Positions 1-5,933 are shown, counted from the first letter of the stretch. The stretch is 6,293 nucleotides of DNA from Lachnospiraceae bacterium (GCA_017461685.1 JAFTXF010000143.1:1-6293); one strand, 5' to 3'. Numbers and translations: made by a program. Notes: generated from the sequence alone by a model not told the origin.

Positions 1-446
1 ATCATAGAAAGACTGTCACTCTCTGTAGAGACAATGGCCGTCTTTTTGCCTGCTCTGAGCAGGGCATCGAAAAACGTATCTATTTTGATTACCGGCTTCA
101 CATATGCCTGTATACCGTGAACTGCAGGCAGTGCCCCTGTGTACATCGTGCCAAAACACACAGGCGTAACGCTCGGCATCACTGTTTGCAGCGGCAGTGT
201 CAGCTTGTTGTGCTCTTGCAGAGGAAGATAATACTCTGTGTATTTCTGATACAGCCACATCCCGATTGCATCCGGATTATACATAAATATCCGATCAACC
301 TTCCCAGCCTTCGTATTTGTCTGCACCAGTCTGTCTATTGCCGGAATCGAAGCTTCTGCCTGGGCAGGCGGCTCTATGTCCATGGCTTTGGCAAGAGATG
401 CCGCAACGCCTGTTAGTGATATTGAATTTAGTACAGGTGAATTCAA
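1..446 (-). CDS. alkaline phosphatase superfamily protein (type I phosphodiesterase / nucleotide pyrophosphatase-like), 5' part, runs off the window
   Basis: The reading frame is open from a TTG codon at 446 to the window edge: 148 full codons plus two bases, so the C-terminal part is missing. What identifies it is a block at residues 91-112, PSVTP...FGTMYTG..P.VHGI, which matches the type I phosphodiesterase signature (P-[ST]-x-T-x-P, then TG-x-x-P-x-x-HGI). By family analogy Thr94 would be the nucleophile, and Asp59 in YNPDAIG a metal ligand. Such enzymes hydrolyse phosphate mono- or diesters with two bound metal ions; the substrate cannot be told here. No signal peptide or membrane segment is visible at the N-terminus, which suggests a cytosolic protein. 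TTG is chosen because GGGAGG (460-455) lies 8 bases upstream; an in-frame ATG at 476 lies upstream of that site and has none of its own. A hairpin terminator separates the gene from the S1 gene, so it probably has its own promoter. The frame and family are well supported; the exact start is less certain. Confidence 0.85.
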   Translation of the reverse strand, partial: MNSPVLNSISLTGVAASLAKAMDIEPPAQAEASIPAIDRLVQTNTKAGKVDRIFMYNPDAIGMWLYQKYTEYYLPLQEHNKLTLPLQTVMPSVTPVCFGTMYTGALPAVHGIQAYVKPVIKIDTFFDALLRAGKKTAIVSTESDSLSM

Positions 447-454
447 AATAATAA

Positions 455-460
455 CCTCCC
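455..460 (-). promoter_or_regulatory. ribosome binding site that fixes a TTG start
   Basis: The minus strand reads GGGAGG followed by 8 bases (TTATTATT) and then TTG at 446. This is the only good Shine-Dalgarno match near the start of the phosphodiesterase-like gene and is the main reason for preferring the rare TTG start over the ATG at 476. The stretch between the hairpin at 501 and this site is A/T-rich and probably holds the promoter (TTGTTA near 499 is a possible -35), but no convincing -10 at proper spacing is seen. Confidence 0.7.
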
Positions 461-495
461 ATCCTATAACATACATTCATATTATGTTTATGTAT

Positions 496-544
496 AACAA
501 AGGCTGTTGCAAAAGCCGGAAATCCCCCACTCTTGTAACAGCCT
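496..544 (-). terminator. probable intrinsic terminator of the cmk-ispH-S1 unit
   Basis: Arms 544-533 (AGGCTGTTACAA) and 512-501 (TTGCAACAGCCT) form a 12-bp stem with one internal A.C mismatch and a 20-base loop. It starts 16 bases after the S1 stop codon. The tail is only moderately U-rich (TTTGTTATAC), so termination may be partial. The mismatch becomes a G.U pair in a plus-strand transcript, but no T-run follows on that side, so the minus direction is favoured. The position, between a finished operon and a gene with its own ribosome binding site, fits a terminator. Confidence 0.65.
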
Positions 545-559
545 GTCTATTATTTAAAA

Positions 560-1723
560 TTATTCCGCATCTTCAGCTTCCTGAGCAGCAATTACAGCTT
601 CGATATCTACAGATACTACATCTGCATCCTCTTCTACCTTTTCCTCTACTACTTCTGCAGCCTTTGGTTCCGGAGCGAACATAGCCTTAACGCTTAAGCT
701 GATTTTCTTGGTTTCTTCGTTGAAGTCAGTAATCTTTGCAGTCACTTCATCACCAACGCTTAATACATCTGAAGGCTTCTCGATACGATCCTTGGAAATC
801 TGAGAAACATGTAATAAAGCATCTACACCATTATCAAGCTCAATAAAAGCACCAAAATCAGCCATACGTGCAACCTTACCGGTTACTACATTACCTACAG
901 CATACTTTGTTGCAGCATCCTTCCATGGATTTGCATCATCAAACTTCAAAGATAAAGCAACCTTTGTGCCATTGATTTCTTTGATCAGAACGTTTAACAC
1001 CTGACCTGGCTTGAAAACCTTCATAGGATGCTCGATACGTCCCCAGCTCATCTCAGAAATGTGTAACAAACCGTCTACACCGCCTAAGTCGATAAATGCA
1101 CCGAAGTCTGTAACATTCTTTACAGTACCTTCTACTACATCACCTTCTGCAATACGTGCAAATACTTCAGCCTGCTTTTCAGCCTTTGCAGCAGCAACTA
1201 ACTGCTTTCTGTCACCGATAAATCGTCTTCTCTTTGGATTGCACTCGGTAAGTACGAATTCGATTTCCTGACCTGCATACTTGGATAAATCTCTTTCATA
1301 AGTATCAGATACTAAGCTTGCAGGGATAAAGATACGAACATCATCCATGATAACGCTCAAACCGCCGTCTAATACCTGTGCTACAGGAGCCTTTAATACT
1401 TCATGGTTGTTGAAAGCTTCTTCAAACTTCTTGTAAGCTCTGTCAGCAGCAAGACGCTTGTAAGTAAGTGCTACCTGACCATCGCCGTCGTTTACCTTTA
1501 ACACTTTCACTTCCATCACATCGCCAACTTTTACAGTCTCTGTTAAATCAACAGTGCTGTCGTTGGTGTATTCGTTCTTTGGAAGAATACCGTCTGACTT
1601 ATAGCCGATGTTTAAGACGATCTCGTCTGGCTTTACAGCGATAACAGTGCCATTAACTACCTCTCCTGTATGAATTGTTTTTAATGATCCTTCTAACATT
1701 TGTTCAAAAGTTAATTCTGACAT
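560..1723 (-). CDS. rpsA: 30S ribosomal protein S1-like, four S1 domains
   Basis: This 387-residue protein binds RNA and, by family, helps mRNA engage the ribosome. Four S1 (OB-fold) domains are visible at about residues 18-88, 105-172, 190-258 and 275-345. Domains 3 and 4 carry the classic G.V..(V/M).DFGAFI.L..GVD.LLH.S pattern; domain 2 is the most divergent, as is usual. The C-terminus (about 348-387) is an acidic Glu/Asp/Ala/Val tail ending EAEDAE. Firmicute S1 proteins typically have four domains, against six in E. coli, and their essential role in initiation is less certain. ATG 1723 is chosen because GAGGAGG (1739-1733) lies 9 bases upstream and the protein then begins MSELTFEQMLEGS, which resembles family starts. 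The gene overlaps the 3' end of ispH by 20 bases, so its translation is probably coupled to ispH. The open frame extends upstream to an ATG at 1789, but that would add unrelated residues. Confidence 0.93.
   Translation of the reverse strand: MSELTFEQMLEGSLKTIHTGEVVNGTVIAVKPDEIVLNIGYKSDGILPKNEYTNDSTVDLTETVKVGDVMEVKVLKVNDGDGQVALTYKRLAADRAYKKFEEAFNNHEVLKAPVAQVLDGGLSVIMDDVRIFIPASLVSDTYERDLSKYAGQEIEFVLTECNPKRRRFIGDRKQLVAAAKAEKQAEVFARIAEGDVVEGTVKNVTDFGAFIDLGGVDGLLHISEMSWGRIEHPMKVFKPGQVLNVLIKEINGTKVALSLKFDDANPWKDAATKYAVGNVVTGKVARMADFGAFIELDNGVDALLHVSQISKDRIEKPSDVLSVGDEVTAKITDFNEETKKISLSVKAMFAPEPKAAEVVEEKVEEDADVVSVDIEAVIAAQEAEDAE
1704..1710 (-). other. possible +1 slip site CTTTTGA at the ispH stop
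   Basis: ispH ends AAC TTT TGA, while the S1 frame over the same bases reads ACT TTT GAA. A tRNA-Phe on TTT (1709-1707) could move forward one base onto an identical TTT (1708-1706), helped by a slow TGA stop. This would read straight into S1 and give ...RINF-EQMLEGS..., a fusion of about 662 residues. The layout resembles the CTT TGA shift in prfB. However, the upstream Shine-Dalgarno-like GAGGAGG is over 20 bases from the slip codon, not 3 as in prfB, so any frameshifting may be low. This is inference from sequence layout only. Confidence 0.3.
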
Positions 1724-2549
1724 AATTTTGAACCTCCTCGATAATATTGTTTGGGGTTGAGGCCCCTGCAGTAATACCCACCAATCCAACAGATTCAGGT
1801 AGTTCTAACTTCAGATCAGCAAGCGTCTGTATGAAGTAGGTATGCTCACATTCCTTGGCGCATATTTCGTACAGTTTTCTCGTATTGGAGCTGTGCTTAC
1901 CACCTATGACTATCATCACGTCGGCTTCCCTGGCTATTTCCCTTGCCTCCGTCTGCCTCTCCTCGGTTGCATTGCAAATAGTATTCACAACACCAACATT
2001 ATAGCCCTTTTTCAAGAGTTTTTCAACTATTTTATTGAATTTTATGTAATTAAATGTCGTTTGTGAGACTACACAGATGTCTTTTTCCTCTTCTAAGGTA
2101 AATTTTTCTGCTTCTTCCTCGGTTTCAATCACAATTGCAGGGGTACTGCTCCATCCCATAATGCCTATGACCTCCGGATGATTGGCACTGCCGATAATGA
2201 TAATCTGCTTGCCGGCGGTACTTTCCTTCTCTACAACCCTATGAATTCTCTTTACAAACGGACAGGTTGCATCCACACATTCTAATCCCATTTCCTGAAT
2301 ACGGTCGCAAACAGCCTTCTCCACACCGTGAGAACGGATAATCACCGTACCCTCCTTCACAGAAGACAGACTATCATCATCAATGACAGAAACGCCCTTC
2401 TGCTCCAGGTCCTTTACAACTTCTTCATTATGAATAATAGGTCCGTAGGTATAAATAGCCTTGCCATTCTCCGCCTGATTGTACACCTGTTCCACTGCTC
2501 TTTTTACGCCGAAGCAAAAACCTGCAGATTTTGCAAGACGAACTTCCAT
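1704..2549 (-). CDS. ispH: 4-hydroxy-3-methylbut-2-enyl diphosphate reductase (IspH/LytB)
   Basis: This 281-residue cytosolic iron-sulfur enzyme catalyses the last step of the MEP pathway, reducing HMBPP to isopentenyl and dimethylallyl diphosphate. All expected residues are present, almost at E. coli numbering. The three 4Fe-4S cysteines are C12 (GFCFGV), C96 (DATCPFV) and C192 (TICNATEERQ). Substrate and catalytic residues are H40, H74, H124 and E126 (NHPEVIG), with T164 in the QTTFN motif. The protein closes with the usual AGASTPN..IEEV motif. ATG 2549 is chosen because GGAG (2559-2556) lies 6 bases upstream and the protein then starts MEVRLAKSAGFCFG, as in relatives. A second in-frame ATG at 2561 overlaps that site and has none of its own. 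The gene ends with TTT TGA 20 bases inside the S1 gene. Many clostridia are annotated with IspH fused to S1, so the overlap looks like a split form or a recoding version of that fusion. Confidence 0.96.
   Translation of the reverse strand: MEVRLAKSAGFCFGVKRAVEQVYNQAENGKAIYTYGPIIHNEEVVKDLEQKGVSVIDDDSLSSVKEGTVIIRSHGVEKAVCDRIQEMGLECVDATCPFVKRIHRVVEKESTAGKQIIIIGSANHPEVIGIMGWSSTPAIVIETEEEAEKFTLEEEKDICVVSQTTFNYIKFNKIVEKLLKKGYNVGVVNTICNATEERQTEAREIAREADVMIVIGGKHSSNTRKLYEICAKECEHTYFIQTLADLKLELPESVGLVGITAGASTPNNIIEEVQNYVRINF
1733..1739 (-). promoter_or_regulatory. S1 ribosome binding site embedded in ispH codons
   Basis: The site GAGGAGG lies inside ispH and is built from the codons for Glu-Glu-Val in the C-terminal IIEEVQ motif (GAG GAG GTT). 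The distance to the S1 ATG is 9 bases. The same bases therefore encode a typical C-terminal motif of IspH and load ribosomes onto the S1 message, which fixes the start at 1723. Confidence 0.85.
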
Positions 2550-2564
2550 AATACACTCCATTCT

Positions 2565-2659
2565 GCCGCTTTTACGGCTATAATATTTGTAATAAGTCGG
2601 TAAATTTCTCCCAGCTTATGCCGACCGTCAGCCATTCCGGCCTAGTGTACACGATAAGC
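2565..2659 (-). promoter_or_regulatory. structured cmk-ispH intergenic leader with competing hairpins
   Basis: The 138 bases between the cmk stop and the ispH ATG hold several inverted repeats on the transcribed strand. GCTTAT (2659-2654) pairs with ATAAGC (2619-2614), enclosing GCCG (2641-2638) with CGGC (2623-2620). GTCGG (2625-2621) can instead pair with CCGAC (2600-2596), and ATAAG (2619-2615) with CTTAT (2596-2592). Just before the ribosome binding site, GCCG-TAAAAG-CGGC (2578-2565) forms a small GC stem. No T-run follows any of them, so this is not an obvious terminator. No known riboswitch class was recognised. Short stems like these can arise by chance. Confidence 0.35.
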
Positions 2660-2687
2660 CTGTCATATCTGTATCAACTTACGCAGT

Positions 2688-3353
2688 TTACTTTCTTGCC
2701 TCAGCCAAAGAGATAATGTATTCTACGACTTCTTCGATCGTCATGTCAGAAGTATCTATGAGTACAGCATCCTCTGCCTGCTTTAATGGGGAAATCTCCC
2801 GGTTCATGTCCCTGTAATCTCTGTCGATAATATCCGCCTCTATGACATCCAGGTCACAAGCCTCCCCCTTGGCAGTAAGCTCGTTGTACCGGCGCAGCGC
2901 CCTTACTCTGCTGGAGGCTGTCAGGTAAATCTTTAACTGTGCCTTTGGCAGCACGCAGGTACCGATATCACGACCATCCATAATCAAATCCGTGTGTTCT
3001 GCCATCTGTTGCTGAAGCTCCACAAGTCTGACCCTTACACTGCCGTTGGCACTGGTAACGGAGGCCGCCTTGCCCACCTCTTCGATTCTCAGGTAGGGAT
3101 TCACATTTTCCCCGTTTAATAATACAATCTGTTCTCCGTTCTCATACGCGATGCGAATCTGAGCCTTACGGCAATTTGCAGAAATTGCCTCAGGATTGTC
3201 CAAATCTGTGTGCTGTGTAATCAGATAATATGCCATAGCGCGGTACATAGCGCCTGTATCCACATATACTAAATTCATCTTCCCGGCAACCTTCTTGGCA
3301 ATGGTACTTTTCCCTGCACCTGCAGGACCGTCTACTGCAATACAAAAACTCAT
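2688..3353 (-). CDS. cmk: cytidylate kinase
   Basis: This 221-residue cytosolic enzyme phosphorylates CMP and dCMP with ATP, feeding CTP/dCTP synthesis and recycling CMP released by RNA turnover and lipid synthesis. The P-loop is at residues 9-17 (GPAGAGKST). The VDTGAMYRA motif at 31-39 is typical of the family, as are DGRDIGT at 126-132 and the arginine-rich lid (SSRVRALRR, 147-155). Length is normal for the short bacterial form. ATG 3353 is chosen from the family-like start MSFCIAVDG. It has no ribosome binding site directly upstream; instead it overlaps by ATGA with the stop of a 13-codon mini-ORF that has a strong site. An in-frame GTG at 3395 would add 14 residues but sits only one base after AGGAGG, so it is less likely. 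The neighbours ispH and S1 follow downstream; some clostridia place an acyltransferase gene (plsC) between cmk and ispH, and it is absent here. Confidence 0.95.
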   Translation of the reverse strand: MSFCIAVDGPAGAGKSTIAKKVAGKMNLVYVDTGAMYRAMAYYLITQHTDLDNPEAISANCRKAQIRIAYENGEQIVLLNGENVNPYLRIEEVGKAASVTSANGSVRVRLVELQQQMAEHTDLIMDGRDIGTCVLPKAQLKIYLTASSRVRALRRYNELTAKGEACDLDVIEADIIDRDYRDMNREISPLKQAEDAVLIDTSDMTIEEVVEYIISLAEARK

Positions 3354-3391
3354 AATATTTTGACATGAGGCTTCTTTACAGGCTGCCTCAT
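3350..3391 (-). CDS. putative 13-codon mini-ORF translationally coupled to cmk
   Basis: ATG at 3391 opens a frame encoding MRQPVKKPHVKIL and stops at TGA (3352-3350), which shares ATGA with the cmk start. AGGAGG (3402-3397) lies 5 bases upstream, a near-ideal ribosome binding site, whereas the cmk ATG has none close by. A ribosome finishing this peptide could restart at cmk. The peptide is basic and resembles nothing I know; its role, if any, is probably the act of translation. The alternative is that AGGAGG serves a longer cmk from GTG 3395 at very short spacing. Supported by layout only; no family evidence. Confidence 0.45.
   Translation of the reverse strand: MRQPVKKPHVKIL
3365..3391 (-). 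promoter_or_regulatory. hairpin over the mini-ORF start, upstream of cmk
   Basis: ATGAGGC (3391-3385) and GCCTCAT (3371-3365) are a perfect 7-bp inverted repeat with a 13-base loop. The 5' arm contains the start codon of the mini-ORF, and the structure lies between AGGAGG and the cmk ATG. Folding could hide the mini-ORF start or bring AGGAGG closer to the cmk start, so it might control cmk translation. Not followed by a T-run, so not a terminator. Confidence 0.45.
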
Positions 3392-3514
3392 GCACTCCTC
3401 CTAATAATATTTACCATAATGCAAAATTTATACTATGTGCATTCCTGTTCCTGTCCTTCTCTGTATCCACGATGCACCCTTTGCTTTCTTTGGTGTATAT
3501 AATATCTCCCGACC

Positions 3515-4867
3515 TTATATGCTTGCTCCTGCCAGATAGCCGGTAGACCATGCTATCTGCAGATTAAAGCCGCCGGTTACTGCATCCAGGTCAAGCACTT
3601 CTCCTGCAAAATAAAGTCCCTTAACGGTCCTGGATTCCATGGTGGACGGATTGACATCCTTAGTACGGACGCCGCCCTGGGTAATGATCGCCTCTGCGAA
3701 GCTTCGGGTTCCTGTAACGGTTAGCGGCAGATTCTTTATCAGCTGCACAAAATGCTGACGTTCCTCTTTACTGATTTCATGCACCTTTTTTTCCGGGTCA
3801 ATGCCGGACAATGCAATCATAACCGGTACCAGTTTGGACGGAAACAATCCTCCTACCGCATTTTTAAACTGCTTATTGATATTTTCTTCAAAATCTCGAA
3901 GCACCCGCTTATCCAGCTGCTCTTCTGTCAGGGCAGGCTTTAAATCGATTAAAAGAGAGACTTCCCTCCCATAATATTTTTTAACATAATGACTGCTGGC
4001 AGATAAAATCAACGGACCGCTGACACCGAAATGGGTGAAAAGCATCTCTCCAAAATCCTGAAATATTTTTTTCTTACCGTCTGAAAGCGTCACCTGCACA
4101 TTACGCAGGGATAATCCCATCAGCTCACCGCACCAGCTTTCTCTGCATTCCAATGGTACTAATGCGGGCTTTACCTCCATAATGTCCATGCCTGCCTTCT
4201 CTGCAAAAAGATAGCCGTCACCGTCAGAACCGGTAATAGGATAAGATACACCACCTGTGCATACGATGACTGCATCGGACTTTATAAACTCTCCCTTGGC
4301 AGTTTTTACGCCGGTTACATAACGAGTCTGTCTTGTAACAGATTTTTCATTACTATGCCTGCCTTTTATATCATTGTCCGAAGCAGACAGCTCTTCACTT
4401 CCCTGCGCGGCATTATCTGAAGCAGATATCTCCTTACCATCCTCCACAACACGCTCCATGCATATCTCTGACACCTCTGTATACAGCCTGATTTCTACGC
4501 CTGCAGACTTCAGTGCCCTGGTCAGGGCAGCAATCACATCCGAAGAGCGGTCGCTGACCGGAAATACTCTGTCCCCGCGCTCCACCTTGGTGGCGCATCC
4601 GTACTCAGACAATAACTCTACTATGGCCTGATTATCAAAAGTGTAAAAGCTGCTGTACAGAAACTTCGGATTGGAAATCACATTTTTAAATAAATCTTCC
4701 ACATCACAGGCATTGGTTACATTACAACGCCCCTTTCCTGTAATAAAAACCTTCTTACCCAGCTTTTCATTCTTCTCCAGCAAAATAACGTTATGACCGT
4801 GCTTTGCTGCACTGTAAGCAGCAATCATACCTGCAGCACCGCCGCCGATTACAATACATTTACTCAT
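3515..4867 (-). CDS. BaiN/HI0933-family NAD(P)/FAD-dependent oxidoreductase
   Basis: This 450-residue flavoprotein has an N-terminal Rossmann FAD motif (GGGAAG, residues 8-13). It continues with the family blocks LLEKNEKLGKKVFITGKGRCNVTN (about 29-52) and GDRVFP near 98-103. The closing block is GEVLDLDAVTGGFNLQIAWSTG (about 422-443), also FAD-binding. Members are variously annotated as BaiN, RdsA or aminoacetone oxidase; the physiological substrate of most is unknown, so I do not assign a reaction. ATG 4867 gives the usual start MSKCIVIGGGAAG and overlaps the upstream regulator's stop by 8 bases (ATGAGTAA), pointing to translational coupling; its own ribosome binding site is weak. An in-frame ATG at 4900 would add 11 unrelated residues. 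The protein is roughly 40 residues longer than I expect for the family because of a hydrophilic insert near residues 139-181 that carries SASDN twice. Confidence 0.9.
   Translation of the reverse strand: MSKCIVIGGGAAGMIAAYSAAKHGHNVILLEKNEKLGKKVFITGKGRCNVTNACDVEDLFKNVISNPKFLYSSFYTFDNQAIVELLSEYGCATKVERGDRVFPVSDRSSDVIAALTRALKSAGVEIRLYTEVSEICMERVVEDGKEISASDNAAQGSEELSASDNDIKGRHSNEKSVTRQTRYVTGVKTAKGEFIKSDAVIVCTGGVSYPITGSDGDGYLFAEKAGMDIMEVKPALVPLECRESWCGELMGLSLRNVQVTLSDGKKKIFQDFGEMLFTHFGVSGPLILSASSHYVKKYYGREVSLLIDLKPALTEEQLDKRVLRDFEENINKQFKNAVGGLFPSKLVPVMIALSGIDPEKKVHEISKEERQHFVQLIKNLPLTVTGTRSFAEAIITQGGVRTKDVNPSTMESRTVKGLYFAGEVLDLDAVTGGFNLQIAWSTGYLAGASI
4373..4426 (-). repeat. short in-frame repeat encoding E-[IL]-SASDN in the BaiN-type gene
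   Basis: Two 15-base copies (4426-4412 and 4387-4373) encode SASDN at residues 148-152 and 161-165, starting 39 bases apart. They differ at two bases, both synonymous (TCA/TCG and GAT/GAC). With flanking residues the copies read EISASDN and ELSASDN. They sit in a Ser/Glu/Asp/Asn-rich segment that looks like a disordered surface loop, probably lengthened by local duplication. Confidence 0.6.
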
Positions 4868-5762
4868 ATTTTCTACGTGTCTTTGGATCCAGTGACACAT
4901 CCTTATCTAAATAATTAATCTCATCATGGGTATAAACCTGGTAATTACTCCATACATCCTCCAGATTTTTAAGTTCATCCTTCACCTGGTCCGGATTTTT
5001 CAGACACATTGCCACAATCAAAGCATTCACCAGACTAAACGGCGCAACCAGTGAGTCCGCCACGCCATTTAACTCGCTTTGGGCCAACAGACTGATGCTG
5101 GCATACATGGTAATCGGAGAACGCACGGAATCTGTAATAGCAATAACCTTGGCCCTTCTGTCCCTTGCAAATTCCATAGCCTTCAAGGTACGCATGGAGT
5201 ATCTTGGGAAAGAAATTCCGATAAACACATCTTCTTCATCAATACGGATCATCTGCTCAAACATTTCTGTAGAGGAAGTAGTATCCAGTAACACAACATC
5301 CCTACGGAGCATATTTAAATAAAAATGAAAAAAGGATGCCAGCGGAGCACTGTTGCGAAGCCCCACAATATACACATGCTTTGCCTTTAATATAGCATCT
5401 ACGGCAGATGCAAAGGCCTCCTCATTCAAACCCTCAAGGGTATCATGAATTTTCTGTATATCAGACTGAAATACCGTAGCAATCACGCCCCAGCTTTCGG
5501 TGGTTTTGTCGGAAAATACAGGGGTTGTTCCTGTCTGAAGCTTATTCTTGGTCCAATCCCGTAATTTATCCTGCAAATCCGGATAACCGTCAAGGCCCAC
5601 CTTGGCAGCAAAACGCACTACAGTAGACTCTGATATCCCCAAAGTCTCTCCCATCTGGGCTGCAGTCATAAAAGCTGCATCCTCACTGTGCTCTAATATA
5701 AATTCTGCCATTTTTTTGTGACCTTTACTGAGTTTGTCCTTTTTTGAGGCGATAAACTCCAT
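4860..5762 (-). CDS. RpiR/MurR-family transcriptional regulator (HTH plus SIS domain)
   Basis: This 300-residue protein has an N-terminal RpiR-type DNA-binding domain (residues 1-77) with the helix-turn-helix at about 33-54 (TAAQMGETLGISESTVVRFA). A SIS sugar-phosphate-binding domain follows at about 120-250, with GLRNSAPLA at 134-142 and the ISFPRYS block typical of the family. Such regulators sense phosphosugars and usually control sugar or cell-wall-sugar genes near them. No sugar gene is in the window, so neither effector nor targets can be named; the downstream genes are a flavoprotein and housekeeping functions. AGGAG (5776-5772) is 9 bases before ATG 5762. A good promoter lies upstream, and the 3' end overlaps the flavoprotein gene by 8 bases. 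Domain assignment is firm; the regulated pathway is unknown. Confidence 0.93.
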   Translation of the reverse strand: MEFIASKKDKLSKGHKKMAEFILEHSEDAAFMTAAQMGETLGISESTVVRFAAKVGLDGYPDLQDKLRDWTKNKLQTGTTPVFSDKTTESWGVIATVFQSDIQKIHDTLEGLNEEAFASAVDAILKAKHVYIVGLRNSAPLASFFHFYLNMLRRDVVLLDTTSSTEMFEQMIRIDEEDVFIGISFPRYSMRTLKAMEFARDRRAKVIAITDSVRSPITMYASISLLAQSELNGVADSLVAPFSLVNALIVAMCLKNPDQVKDELKNLEDVWSNYQVYTHDEINYLDKDVSLDPKTRRKYE

Positions 5763-5838
5763 AATATTCCGCTCCTATTTAAAAATAAACCTCACGATTT
5801 CTTATTTAGCATTTTTCTAAAGATAAATATACAACAAT

Positions 5839-5867
5839 ACTATACCACACGAAAATCTATCATTCAA
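5839..5867 (-). promoter_or_regulatory. sigma-A-type promoter for the rpiR-led unit
   Basis: On the minus strand TTGAAT (5867-5862) and TATAGT (5844-5839) are separated by exactly 17 bases; they match the -35 and -10 consensus at 4/6 and 5/6. Transcription would begin near 5832, leaving a leader of about 70 bases before ATG 5762. It sits directly after the terminator of the upstream carboxyltransferase gene, as expected for a new transcription unit. A weak repeat TTTAG/CTAAA lies in the leader; whether it is an operator cannot be judged. Confidence 0.7.
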
Positions 5868-5870
5868 GAA

Positions 5871-5912
5871 AAAATAAAGATAAAAAGGTCCACAAGCATT
5901 CACTCATGGACC
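5871..5912 (-). terminator. intrinsic terminator after the carboxyltransferase gene
   Basis: GGTCCA (5912-5907) and TGGACC (5892-5887) form a perfect 6-bp stem, extended inward by TGAG/CTTG with two G.U pairs, leaving a 6-base loop. A T-rich tail (TTTTTATCTTTATTTT) follows directly. It starts 21 bases after the second of two tandem TAA stops. All features of a rho-independent terminator are present. Confidence 0.9.
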
Positions 5913-5933
5913 CAAAATTCTGCAATTATTTTA

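Noticed and set aside
16..480. Two short minus-strand frames (258-16 and 480-295) and a plus-strand frame (117-416)
   Set aside because: They overlap the phosphodiesterase-like gene in other frames, have odd Cys/Arg/His-rich composition and no recognisable motif, whereas the TTG-started frame carries a clear family signature.
501..544. Insertion sequence end or small transposon
   Set aside because: The arms look somewhat like IS termini, but there is no transposase, no target duplication and the unit is only 44 bases; a terminator explains it better.
1724..1789. Upstream ATG at 1789 as the S1 start
   Set aside because: It adds 22 residues encoded inside ispH with no family resemblance; ATG 1723 has GAGGAGG at 9 bases.
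2504..2635. A 43-codon minus-strand frame starting MADGRHKLGEIYR across the cmk-ispH gap
   Set aside because: No good ribosome binding site, and most of its length is an out-of-frame reading of the start of ispH.
3354..3395. GTG at 3395 as the cmk start
   Set aside because: AGGAGG lies only one base upstream, too close for normal initiation, and the 14 added residues do not resemble cytidylate kinase N-termini; kept as an alternative.
3396..3514. Separate cmk promoter or small RNA in the gap after the flavoprotein gene
   Set aside because: TATAAA near 3431 lacks a -35 match at proper spacing, and the only longer pairing (GTGCAT/ATGCAC) spans a 29-base loop; nothing convincing.
4868..4900. 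ATG at 4900 as the flavoprotein start
   Set aside because: The extra residues precede the conserved Rossmann start without homology, and ATG 4867 gives the usual N-terminus with stop-start overlap.
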